This document shows, one piece after another, positions 26,453-33,940 of a DNA stretch of 64,000 nt. This DNA comes from Streptomyces iranensis (GTDB lineage: Bacteria > Actinomycetota > Actinomycetes > Streptomycetales > Streptomycetaceae). The notes beneath the pieces were generated by a model that saw only the letters and a program-made list of their open reading frames with translations, had not been told where the DNA came from and did not search any database. Made by a program: the position numbers and the translations under genes. Numbering within the stretch: the first letter of the stretch is position 1; the number at the start of each line of letters is the position of its first letter. The stretch lies in assembly GCF_017874715.1 (NCBI RefSeq), contig NZ_JAGGLR010000007.1, positions 124,001 to 188,000 of the forward strand, read 5' to 3'.

Positions 26453-27880
26453 TCAGGAGCCCGCCACCGCCGCCGTCTTCTCCTGCTGGGGCTCGGCCGT
26501 GGCGGGGGTGCCCCGCGTCCACAGTGGCCGCAGCCGGTAGGTCAGCAGATAGAGCACCGCCGAGGCGCCCGCCGCGACGAACATGCTCAGATCGCCCGCG
26601 TGCGGATACGCCGAGGCGAACGCCCCGGTGTAGAGGTCGGACTGCCAGAACGGCACCGAGGCCAGCACCCCGCCGGCCCAGGCGACGAAGCCCCAGGAGA
26701 GCACCCGTCCACGGTCGTACAGCTCGGCGATCCGGTTGGGGTCGGAGCGGCCGCCCAGGTGGTAGTCGAGCAGCAGCACGGTGGCGAACGGTGCGATGAA
26801 GTACGCGGTGAGGTTGAGGAACACCGAGAACTTGTCCTCGGTCCCGGAGTGTCCCCACAGGCTGATCACATACGCCAGCGCGCAGATGAGGGTGACGGCC
26901 TGGGTCCGGGTGACCGGCACCTTCAGCGTCTGGACGGAGATCGCGCCGCCGTAGACATTGAGGAAGTTCTGCGCGAGCGCGGAGAGCCCGATGGCGATCA
27001 GGGCGGGGATGGCGAACGGCCCGGTCAGCTGGTGCAGGGCGGTGATGGAGTCGGTGCTGGTGGCGTTGGAGCCGAGGAGCACACCGAGGATGCCGAGCCA
27101 GCAGATGGTGACGAAGTTGCCGAGCCCGGTGTACCAGGCGGTGCGCTTCACCACGCCCGGCGAGTCGGGCAGATAGCGCGAGTAGTCCGAGGCGAACGGC
27201 GCCCAGGCGACGAGGAAGGAGAGGAACCAGCCGCCGAAGGTGATCCAGCCACCGGTGGAGCCGACGTAGTCCGCCGCCTTCGGATCGGCGTCGAAGGTGC
27301 CCGCGCCCCGCACCAGGGCCACCACCGTGATCATCACGAACAGCGGGGTGAGGACGTAGGTCAGCACCCGCTGCAGGAAATTGATCATGTTGTAGCCGTA
27401 GATGGACACCACCAGCTCGACCAGGGTGAGCGCCAGTCCGCAGACCCAGAAGGGCAGATGGGTCAGCTCGGCGATGGCCTTGCCGCCGAGGATCACGGTC
27501 ACGGCGGCCCAGCCGACCCCGGCGAACACATTGATGTATGCCACCGGCAGGAAGTTGCCGAAGAAGCCGAGCGGGCCCCGCGCCTGGATCTGCTGGGGCA
27601 CCCCCAGCCGTACGCCCATCCGGGACATCACGGCCATCAGCAGCGAGCCGAGACCCGCGCCGGCCACGATGGCGGCGACGGCGGCGCCGAAGCTGAGGCC
27701 GAGCCCGACCGCGCTGAACCCGAGCAGGATGATGGGAAAGTTGAGACCGGCGGCGAACCAGACGAAGAACTGCGAACTGGGCTTGCCGTGCCGCTCGTTG
27801 TCGGGAATGTGGTCGACCCCGAAGGGCTCCACCTTGGTGACCGCGCTGCCGTACACCGGCGCCGTGTCGTCGTGGGTCAT
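26453..27880 (-). CDS. NCS1-family purine/cytosine-type permease
   Basis: A 475-aa, about 12-TM nucleobase:cation symporter-1. FGVDHIPDNERHGKPSSQFFVWFAAGLN is the typical cytosine-permease-type start; FAPFASDYSRYLP-like residues and GGRSDPNRIAELYD near the C-terminus also fit. NCS1 proteins import cytosine, purines, hydantoins, uracil, thiamine or pyridoxine, so an N-heterocycle is the likely cargo. It lies downstream of the SnoaL-flavin reductase gene on the same strand (81-nt gap) and next to a two-component flavin monooxygenase system, suggesting that it imports that system's substrate. Confidence 0.88.
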   Translation of the reverse strand: MTHDDTAPVYGSAVTKVEPFGVDHIPDNERHGKPSSQFFVWFAAGLNFPIILLGFSAVGLGLSFGAAVAAIVAGAGLGSLLMAVMSRMGVRLGVPQQIQARGPLGFFGNFLPVAYINVFAGVGWAAVTVILGGKAIAELTHLPFWVCGLALTLVELVVSIYGYNMINFLQRVLTYVLTPLFVMITVVALVRGAGTFDADPKAADYVGSTGGWITFGGWFLSFLVAWAPFASDYSRYLPDSPGVVKRTAWYTGLGNFVTICWLGILGVLLGSNATSTDSITALHQLTGPFAIPALIAIGLSALAQNFLNVYGGAISVQTLKVPVTRTQAVTLICALAYVISLWGHSGTEDKFSVFLNLTAYFIAPFATVLLLDYHLGGRSDPNRIAELYDRGRVLSWGFVAWAGGVLASVPFWQSDLYTGAFASAYPHAGDLSMFVAAGASAVLYLLTYRLRPLWTRGTPATAEPQQEKTAAVAGS

Positions 27881-27961
27881 GGGCGTGCTCCTGGGACGGG
27901 AGGAGTGGGCGTCAGAGGGTGGCGGGGGGCCGGTGGCGCCGGGGACCGGGGTGGCGGTGTC

Positions 27962-28879
27962 TCACCACGGCAGTGGCGCGGTGTGGGAGATGTCGAAGAA
28001 GCCACCACCGCTGTAGACCAGCGGGGCCAGCTCCTCATGGCGGGCGGACACCACCCGGCCGGTGAAGACGGTGTGGCTGCCGGCCTCCAGCCGCTCGCCG
28101 ATCTCCACCTCGAGCTGGGCGCAGGACCGGTCGATCAGCGGGACGCCGAACTCACCGGCGGTCCAGGACAGCCCGGCGAACTTGTCGTCGGCCTTGGAGG
28201 CGAAGGTCTTGGCCACATCGAGCTGGCCGGCGGCGAGGATGTTGATCCCCAGATGGCTCGCCCGGTGCAGCGCGGGATGGGTCGTGGAGCTGCGCTGCAC
28301 GCAGACCAGCACCATGGGCGGATCCAGTGAGATGCTGGCGAACGCGTTCACCGCGAGCCCCCGGGGCTTACCGTCGTCGTCGCAGGTCACGACGGTGACA
28401 CCGGTGATGAACTTGCGGTGCACGCCACGGACCACATCGGCGTCCACGGCCGCCTGCTGAGTGGTGGTGATGATCCCGAGCGCCTCCAGCAGCTGGCGCG
28501 GGTCCCAGGTCACCCACTCCTCGCTGACCACACCGTGGTCGAAGCGGGTGAAGGTGGCGCCGGAGACCTCGACCGGCCTGCCGGTGGCCGGGACCCCGAG
28601 GAAGTCGCCGGTGTGGCTGCCGGTGCTGCGCCAGCGGATCGCCAGCGATTCGCCGTCCTCGACGATCTCCTCGATCTCGGTGCGGAGATCGGGAAACGCC
28701 TGGCGGATGGCGCGGATGGACTCCTTGAACTGCTCTCGGTCCTGGGGGGCCGCGGCGGGCCCGCGGCGGCGTACATAGGCGGGGCCGAGCAGCTGGTCGA
28801 GCGCGTCGACCTCGCCCCGGTCCCAGACCGCCTGCCAGGTGGAGCGGATGCGGGCGGTGCGGTCAAGAGTGTGCGTCAT
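27962..28879 (-). CDS. SnoaL-like domain fused to flavin reductase
   Basis: A 305-aa two-domain protein. Residues 8-140 are a SnoaL/ester-cyclase-like fold (WQAVWDRGEVDALDQLLGPAYV, FPDLRTEIEEIVEDGESLAIRWR, GHTGDFLG-type loop). Residues 150-305 are a HpaC-type flavin reductase (VHRKFITGVTVVTC, GLAVNAFASISLDPPMVLVCV, DKFAGLSW). The reductase would supply FMNH2 to the divergent luciferase-like monooxygenase; the SnoaL part may bind the substrate or a ring-opened product. An HrdB-type promoter (28916-28944) and a putative GntR site lie upstream. The fusion puts reductant supply and a small-molecule-binding fold in one chain, which is unusual. Confidence 0.85.
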   Translation of the reverse strand: MTHTLDRTARIRSTWQAVWDRGEVDALDQLLGPAYVRRRGPAAAPQDREQFKESIRAIRQAFPDLRTEIEEIVEDGESLAIRWRSTGSHTGDFLGVPATGRPVEVSGATFTRFDHGVVSEEWVTWDPRQLLEALGIITTTQQAAVDADVVRGVHRKFITGVTVVTCDDDGKPRGLAVNAFASISLDPPMVLVCVQRSSTTHPALHRASHLGINILAAGQLDVAKTFASKADDKFAGLSWTAGEFGVPLIDRSCAQLEVEIGERLEAGSHTVFTGRVVSARHEELAPLVYSGGGFFDISHTAPLPW

Positions 28880-28901
28880 GACGTCTTCCCTCAGTCAGCT
28901 C

Positions 28902-28911
28902 TTGTATGGCA
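28902..28911. promoter_or_regulatory. Putative GntR site TTGTATGGCA
   Basis: The 10-mer TTGTATGGCA lies just downstream of the minus-strand -10 and around its start point. The same 10-mer occurs inside the inverted repeat in front of the GntR/FCD gene (33871-33880). A repressor bound here would block the fusion gene. Confidence 0.5.
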
Positions 28912-28915
28912 GAGG

Positions 28916-28944
28916 ACCGTAGAAAGGCCATCGACGGCTGTCAA
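28916..28944 (-). promoter_or_regulatory. HrdB-type promoter for SnoaL-flavin reductase
   Basis: On the minus strand TTGACA (28944-28939) is separated by exactly 17 nt from TACGGT (28921-28916). The predicted start near 28909 gives a leader of about 30 nt. Confidence 0.75.
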
Positions 28945-29024
28945 CACCTTGAGACAGATGAGCCAAGAAAGTTCCGAGCGCTCACTAAAAGCACAGGTCA
29001 CGGTTGTTTGCCTGACCTCGGCCC

Positions 29025-29060
29025 TTGACGGGCCCGATACGGACTCCTAGCCTCCCTGCC
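29025..29060 (+). promoter_or_regulatory. HrdB-type promoter, leaderless LLM operon
   Basis: TTGACG (29025-29030), 17-nt spacer, TAGCCT (29048-29053), then 7 nt to the ATG at 29061. The start point coincides with the A of the ATG, so the message is probably leaderless. Confidence 0.7.
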
Positions 29061-30239
29061 ATGGCACAGCGTGAGCCGGAAGAACAGGACGGACGCTGCA
29101 TGCGCTTTTCGATATTCCACAACCTCGGTGCCCCGGGCCGTCTCGGTGAGTACGCCGAAGTCATGAACGAAGCCCGGGAGTTCGCGGTCGCCGCGGACCG
29201 GGCGGGCTTCTGGTCTACCTGGTACACCGAACACCACTTCGGGCACGAGGCGATCGAGATCACCCCGAACCCGGTGCTGATGGGGGCGGACATCGCCGCC
29301 CGTACCGAACACATCCGGATCGGCCAGGCGGCCTCGATCGCCACCTTCTGGCATCCGCTGCGGCTCGCCGAGGACATCGCGATGCTCGACCAGCTCTCGG
29401 GGGGCCGGGTCGAGGTCGGCCTCGGCCGGGGGCTGTACGGCCGCGAGGCGCTCAACCTCAACGCCCTGGCCGACCCGCGCGACCAGGAGCAGAACCGCGC
29501 CCTGTACGACGAGACCGTGGAGGTCCTGCGCAAGGCGTGGAGCGGCGAGTTCTTCTCGCACCAGGGCCGGTTCTACGAGTTCCCCTCCCCCGGGGTGAAG
29601 TGGAACCACCCCCTCTCCCCCGCCACCCCGGCGTACACCGACGCCGGTGTCATTACGAAGATGCAGGTCACACCGTTTCCGCTGCAGCGGCCGCACCCTC
29701 CGCTGTGGCAGGTGATCGACAGCCCCCGCTCGATCAGGTCCGCCGCGGCCGACGGTGTCCAGGGACTCTTCTGGCTGCCGCCGGTCTCCGCGCTCAAGGA
29801 GCGGTTCGAGCTCTACCGGGACACCGCGAGCCAGGCGTCCGGGCGTGAGTACGCGCTGGGCGAGGGCATCGGCCTGGTGCGCGATGTGTATGTCGCCGAC
29901 ACCATGGAGCAGGCGCGCGCCGAGTTCGAAGAGGCGCTGATGACCACCTACCGGTGGATCATGCACTGGCGCGGGCTGTCCAACCTCATGGAGGCGGGCG
30001 AGGAGCTCACCGACGCCCATGAGCTGTCCTTCGACTTCCTCCAGAGGCGCAATCTGCTGGTGGGCACCCCCGAGTACGTCTCGGAGAAGATCGCCGAGCT
30101 GCGCGACGAGGTGGGGCTGGAGCATCTGCTGCTGTGGACCACCCACCCCGGTCTGCCGCACCGCAACGCCATGCGCAGCCTGGAGCTGTTCGCCGAGAAG
30201 GTCATGCCGCGGTTCACCACCGGTGGCGGTCATGGCTGA
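29061..30239 (+). CDS. Luciferase-like (LLM) flavin-dependent monooxygenase
   Basis: A 392-aa bacterial-luciferase-type TIM barrel that uses reduced flavin and O2. FWSTWYTEHHFGHEAIEITPNPVLMGADIAART is the typical N-terminal block; DQLSGGRVEVGLGRG, PPLWQVIDSPRSIRSAAADGVQG and the C-terminal GTPEYVSEKIAELRDEVG follow. The likely reductase partner is the divergent SnoaL-flavin reductase. I start at ATG 29061 because a good promoter places the transcript start there; ATG 29100 would give a shorter protein starting MRFSIFHNLG but has a poor ribosome site. It heads an operon with two DUF1185 genes, a hydrolase and an aldehyde dehydrogenase. This resembles flavin-dependent ring-cleavage pathways. 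Confidence 0.85.
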   Translation: MAQREPEEQDGRCMRFSIFHNLGAPGRLGEYAEVMNEAREFAVAADRAGFWSTWYTEHHFGHEAIEITPNPVLMGADIAARTEHIRIGQAASIATFWHPLRLAEDIAMLDQLSGGRVEVGLGRGLYGREALNLNALADPRDQEQNRALYDETVEVLRKAWSGEFFSHQGRFYEFPSPGVKWNHPLSPATPAYTDAGVITKMQVTPFPLQRPHPPLWQVIDSPRSIRSAAADGVQGLFWLPPVSALKERFELYRDTASQASGREYALGEGIGLVRDVYVADTMEQARAEFEEALMTTYRWIMHWRGLSNLMEAGEELTDAHELSFDFLQRRNLLVGTPEYVSEKIAELRDEVGLEHLLLWTTHPGLPHRNAMRSLELFAEKVMPRFTTGGGHG

Positions 30240-30840
30240 GGCACGGCTGCGCAAGGTCGTCACCGTCGCCGATGAGCTGCTGCTGGAGCTCGGCCGCCCG
30301 GTCGCAGCGCCGGTGCGCCGGGTCGCGGCGGCCGCGGTGATCAGCAACCCCTGGGCCGGCGGCGGCTTCGTCGCCGACCTGGGGCCCGAGGTCGAGCGGA
30401 TCGCACCGGGGCTGGCCCGGCTGCTCACCGACCGGATCAGCGAGGCGCTGGGCGGGGTCGACCGGATCGAGTCCTTCGGCAAGGCCGCGATCGTCGGTCT
30501 GGACGGGGAGATCGAGCACGGCGGCGCGCTGATCCACACCCCGTTCTTCGGCAATGTCTTCCGCGAGCTGACCGAGGGCACCTCGATCATCGTCTTCAGC
30601 GACGACCGCCTGCCGGCCGGTGAACCGCTGACCGTGCCGCTGTGGCACAAGACCGCGGCCGCGACCCGCTCGCACTACCAGACCTGCCAGATCCGTATCC
30701 CCGACGCGCCCCGCCCGGACGAGATCGTCGTCATCGCGGCCGGGGCGTCCGGCCCCCGTCCGAACGCCCGAATCGGGGACCGCGCCACCGACCCCCTCAT
30801 CCGCCTCGCCGACCTGGACGACCTGGAGACCGTGACGTGA
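30232..30840 (+). CDS. DUF1185 (amino acid synthesis family) protein, copy 1
   Basis: A 202-aa protein of PF06684. Recognisable blocks are AAVISNPWAGGGFVADLG, the central ESFGKAAIVGLDGEIEHGGALIHTP, and the C-terminal DAPRPDEIVVIAAGASGPRPNARIG. The family name comes from annotation, not biochemistry. ATG 30232 overlaps the monooxygenase stop by 8 nt, so it is translationally coupled. It is followed by a divergent paralogue overlapping by GTGA, so the two may form a hetero-oligomer. A hydrolase or isomerase role on the ring-opened product is possible but unproven. Confidence 0.85.
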   Translation: MAEARLRKVVTVADELLLELGRPVAAPVRRVAAAAVISNPWAGGGFVADLGPEVERIAPGLARLLTDRISEALGGVDRIESFGKAAIVGLDGEIEHGGALIHTPFFGNVFRELTEGTSIIVFSDDRLPAGEPLTVPLWHKTAAATRSHYQTCQIRIPDAPRPDEIVVIAAGASGPRPNARIGDRATDPLIRLADLDDLETVT

Positions 30841-31388
30841 ATATCCGCAAGATCATCACCTTCACCGAGGACATCCACAGCGAGGGCGGCCGCCCGGTGG
30901 ACCCGCCCGCCCGTACGGCCGTGGTGCTCGCCGTCATCGAGAACCCCTGGGCAGGTCAGGGCTTCGTGGCGGATCTGCTGCCGGGGATCGACGAGGTGGC
31001 GCCGAAGCTGGGCGAGCTGCTGGCGCCCCGCGTGGTCGAGGCCCTGGGCGCGCCGGTGGAGGCGTACGGGAAGGCCGCGATCGTGGGTCTCGACGGGGAG
31101 GTCGAGCATGGCTCCGCGCTGATCCACACGCTCAAGTTCGGCGACCACTTCCGCCGCGCGGCGAACGCCACCACGCTGCTCCCGGCCGTGGAGAAGCGGG
31201 CCGCCGCGGGCACGGTCTTCGACATCCCGCTCAAGCACATCACCGACGCCACCATCCGCTCGCACCACCAGAGCATCGAGGTGCGGGTGGCGGACGGGCC
31301 ACGCGCCGACGAGATCGTCGTCGGGCTGGCGGCGGCCGCCCAGGGCCGCCCCCAGGCCCGGCTGGCGCCGCTGTCGACGGAGCGGTGA
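30837..31388 (+). CDS. DUF1185 (amino acid synthesis family) protein, copy 2
   Basis: A 183-aa paralogue of the preceding protein, sharing VIENPWAGQGFVADLLP, YGKAAIVGLDGEVEHGSALIHT and ADEIVVGLAAAAQGRPQARL. It is shorter at the C-terminus. GTG 30837 overlaps the previous stop as GTGA. Retention of the residues shared by both copies (Asn-Pro-Trp-Ala-Gly; Gly-Lys-Ala-Ala-Ile-Val-Gly) suggests both are functional. Catalytic activity is unknown. Confidence 0.85.
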   Translation: MNIRKIITFTEDIHSEGGRPVDPPARTAVVLAVIENPWAGQGFVADLLPGIDEVAPKLGELLAPRVVEALGAPVEAYGKAAIVGLDGEVEHGSALIHTLKFGDHFRRAANATTLLPAVEKRAAAGTVFDIPLKHITDATIRSHHQSIEVRVADGPRADEIVVGLAAAAQGRPQARLAPLSTER

Positions 31389-31395
31389 GCAGGCG

Positions 31396-32313
31396 GTGAG
31401 TGACATGGGCAGGTCCGAGGCGGGTGTCCGGGCGCGCGTCCCGGCCTCCCGGGCCGGTGCCCCGGTGGCGCTGAGCCACGAAGCGCACGGCGACGGCCCG
31501 GAGCTGGTGCTGCTGCACGGCGTCGGCCTCGACCGCCGTATGTGGGACCGGTGCCTCCCGGCCCTCGCGGCCCGGCACCGGGTGACGCTGGTCGATCTGC
31601 GCGGCCACGGCGCCTCCCCGGCCGCGGCGGCCGGGGTGTCGCTCGCCGAGCTGGCCGCCGATGTCGGGGCGCTGCTGAGCGGCCCCAGCCATGTCGTCGG
31701 CTTCTCGCTCGGCGCCCTGGTCGCCCAGCGGCTGGGTCTTGACCGGCCGGAGCTCACCGCCTCGCTCACCCTGGTCAGCTCGGTCGCGGGCCGGTCGGAG
31801 GAGGAGCGCGCGGCGGTGGCCCGCCGCCAGGAGCTGGCCGCCCAGGACTTCGGGGCGTCCGCGTGGGCGGCGGTCGACCGCTGGTTCTCGCCCGCCTGGC
31901 GGGCCCAGGAGCCCGATCTGGCACGGCAGGTGCTCGATACGCTGCTGGCCAACGACCGGGCCTCCTACCTGGCCTGTTACCAGGTCTTCGCGACCGCCGA
32001 CACCGCGCTGTGGCGGTGGCTGCCCCGGATCGCCGCGCCCACCGTGGCGGTGACCGGCGAGCGGGACCCCGGCTCGACCCCGGCCATGTCGCACCGGCTG
32101 GCCGAGCGGATCCCCGGCGGCCGGGCGGTGATCGTGCCCGGCGCCCGCCATCTGCTGCCGCTGGAACGCCCCCGGGAGCTGACCGACGTGATCCTCACCC
32201 AGACCGGAAGCCACGCCGGAAGCCAGACCGGAGGCCACACCGGAACCCACCCCAGCCACACCACCGGAACCCACCCCGGAACCCCCACCGGACAGGAGTC
32301 CCAACGCTCATGA
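31396..32313 (+). CDS. Alpha/beta-fold hydrolase with low-complexity tail
   Basis: A 305-aa hydrolase. The nucleophile elbow GFSLGALVAQ (Ser near 104), the oxyanion-side LHGVGLDRRMWD near 39, and the C-terminal GARHLLPLERP histidine complete a canonical triad fold similar to 3-oxoadipate enol-lactonase-type enzymes. The last ~38 residues are a Gly/Thr/His/Ser-rich repeat (units like GGHTGTH), encoded by imperfect DNA repeats at 32200-32292; this is not part of the fold. ATG 31405 is an alternative to GTG 31396. The stop overlaps the aldehyde dehydrogenase start (ATGA). It probably hydrolyses an intermediate of the flavin monooxygenase pathway. Confidence 0.85.
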   Translation: MSDMGRSEAGVRARVPASRAGAPVALSHEAHGDGPELVLLHGVGLDRRMWDRCLPALAARHRVTLVDLRGHGASPAAAAGVSLAELAADVGALLSGPSHVVGFSLGALVAQRLGLDRPELTASLTLVSSVAGRSEEERAAVARRQELAAQDFGASAWAAVDRWFSPAWRAQEPDLARQVLDTLLANDRASYLACYQVFATADTALWRWLPRIAAPTVAVTGERDPGSTPAMSHRLAERIPGGRAVIVPGARHLLPLERPRELTDVILTQTGSHAGSQTGGHTGTHPSHTTGTHPGTPTGQESQRS

Positions 32314-33797
32314 ACCCCCTGCCGCGCCATGACCACTACATCGCGGGCGAGTGGACCGCCCCCGCCGAAGGCGGCTACTTCGCGAGCGTCAACCCGGCCA
32401 CCGCCGAGCCCTGGTACGAGGCGGCGCGCGGCACCGCCGCCGATGTGGACCGTGCGGTGGGCGCCGCCCGCACCGCCTTGGAGGATCCGCGCTGGCGCGA
32501 TCTGAGCCAGACCCGGCGCGGTCGGCTGCTGCGGAACCTGGGCGATCTGATCGGTGAGCACGCGGAGCGGCTGGCCCGCACCGAGACCCTCGACAACGGC
32601 AAGCTGCTGCGCGAGATGCGGGCCCAACTGGCCGGGCTGCCCGAGTACTTCCACTACTACGCGGGACTCGCCGACAAGATCCAGGGCGAGGTGATCCCCG
32701 GTGCGAGCCGCGAACTGCTCAACTACACCCTGCGCGAGCCGGTGGGCGTGGTCGGCGCCATCACCCCCTGGAACTCCCCGCTGCTGCTCACCACCACCAA
32801 GCTGGCCCCGGCCCTGGCCGCGGGGAACACGGTGGTGGTCAAGCCCTCGGAGCACACCTCGGCCTCGCTGCTGGCGCTCGCACCGCTCTTCGAGGAGGCG
32901 GGGTTCCCGCCGGGGGTGGTCAATGTGGTCACCGGGTACGGCCCGGAGGCGGGCGGGCCGCTGACCGAGCACGACGGCGTGTCCAAGGTGACCTTCACCG
33001 GCTCCAGCGGGACCGGCCGCCGGATCGCCCGCACCTGCGCCGACCGGCTGATCGGCTGCACCCTGGAGCTCGGCGGGAAGTCGCCCAACATCATCTTCCC
33101 GGACGCCGACCTGGGCTCGGCCGCCATGGGCGTGATCGCGGGCGTCTTCGCGGCCGCGGGTCAGACCTGTGTGGCGGGCAGCCGGGTGCTGGTGCACCGG
33201 GAGGTGTACGAAGAGATCCTGGAACGGGTGACGGCACGGGCGGCCACGATCCGCATCGGCGATCCGCTGGCGGAGACCACCGAGCTCGGCCCGCTCGCCA
33301 TCGCCGAGCAGCTGGAGAAGGTCGAGTCGTATGTCGAGCTGGGGCAGGCCGAGGGCGGAAAGGTGGTCTGCGGCGGCAGGCGGCCCGAGACCGGTCTCGA
33401 CGGGTACTTCTACTCTCCCACCGTCTTCACCGGCACCGACAACGGGATGCGGATCTGCCAGGAGGAGATCTTCGGGCCGGTCGCGACCGTCATGCCCTTC
33501 GGTTCCGAGGAGGAGGCGCTGGCGATCGCCAACGACTCCGCGTACGGCCTGGCGGCGGGCGTGTGGACCCGGGATGTGAACCGGGTGCACCGGATGGCCG
33601 CGCGGCTGGAGGCCGGGACGGTGTGGGCCAACACCTATCGCTCGATGTCGCCGATGTCGCCCCGGGCCGGGTTCAAGACCAGCGGGATGGGGACCGAGCA
33701 CGGCACGGAGGTGATCCGGGAGTACACCCGGCTGAAGAGCGTCTGGATCAACACCAGCGAGAAGCCCGCCGGGGATCCCTTCATCCTGAGGTCCTGA
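32310..33797 (+). CDS. NAD(P)-dependent aldehyde dehydrogenase
   Basis: A 495-aa ALDH of the betaine/hydroxymuconic-semialdehyde type. ITPWNSPLLLTTTKLAPALAAGN binds cofactor; KPSEHT carries the NADP/NAD lysine-serine; LELGGKSP has the general-base Glu near 255; AAGQTCVAGS has the catalytic Cys near 289; EEIFGPV is intact near the C-terminus. ACAGGAG precedes the ATG, which overlaps the hydrolase stop. It would oxidise an aldehyde made by ring cleavage. Its stop codon lies inside an 8-bp tandem repeat. Confidence 0.93.
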   Translation: MNPLPRHDHYIAGEWTAPAEGGYFASVNPATAEPWYEAARGTAADVDRAVGAARTALEDPRWRDLSQTRRGRLLRNLGDLIGEHAERLARTETLDNGKLLREMRAQLAGLPEYFHYYAGLADKIQGEVIPGASRELLNYTLREPVGVVGAITPWNSPLLLTTTKLAPALAAGNTVVVKPSEHTSASLLALAPLFEEAGFPPGVVNVVTGYGPEAGGPLTEHDGVSKVTFTGSSGTGRRIARTCADRLIGCTLELGGKSPNIIFPDADLGSAAMGVIAGVFAAAGQTCVAGSRVLVHREVYEEILERVTARAATIRIGDPLAETTELGPLAIAEQLEKVESYVELGQAEGGKVVCGGRRPETGLDGYFYSPTVFTGTDNGMRICQEEIFGPVATVMPFGSEEEALAIANDSAYGLAAGVWTRDVNRVHRMAARLEAGTVWANTYRSMSPMSPRAGFKTSGMGTEHGTEVIREYTRLKSVWINTSEKPAGDPFILRS

Positions 33798-33840
33798 GGT
33801 TCTGAGCTCCTGAGTCCCTGAGGTCCTGAGGTCCTGAGAC
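33785..33840 (+). repeat. Seven tandem octamers (CCTGAGGT)
   Basis: Seven consecutive 8-bp units of CCTGAG plus two variable bases (GT, GT, CT, TC, GT, GT, AC). The ALDH stop codon TGA (33795-33797) belongs to the second unit. Because eight is not a multiple of three, slippage would change the protein's last residues. Confidence 0.85.
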
Positions 33841-33868
33841 CCCCGCCCCCCCTGGACCGAGGAAGGGT

Positions 33869-33885
33869 TGTTGTATGGCACAACA
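33869..33885. promoter_or_regulatory. Inverted repeat before gntR (TGTTGT-N5-ACAACA)
   Basis: Six-bp perfect arms around ATGGC, lying about 18 nt upstream of the -35 of the regulator's promoter. TTGT/ACAA half-sites fit FCD-type GntR operators. It contains the 10-mer TTGTATGGCA found at 28902. Confidence 0.6.
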
Positions 33886-33902
33886 CACCTGCGTTCCCAC
33901 AG

Positions 33903-33940
33903 TTGACGGGAAGCGATGGCCACACCTAGGGTCCCGTGCC
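33903..33940 (+). promoter_or_regulatory. HrdB-type promoter, leaderless gntR
   Basis: TTGACG (33903-33908), 18-nt spacer, TAGGGT (33927-33932), then 8 nt to the ATG at 33941, suggesting a leaderless transcript. Confidence 0.65.
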
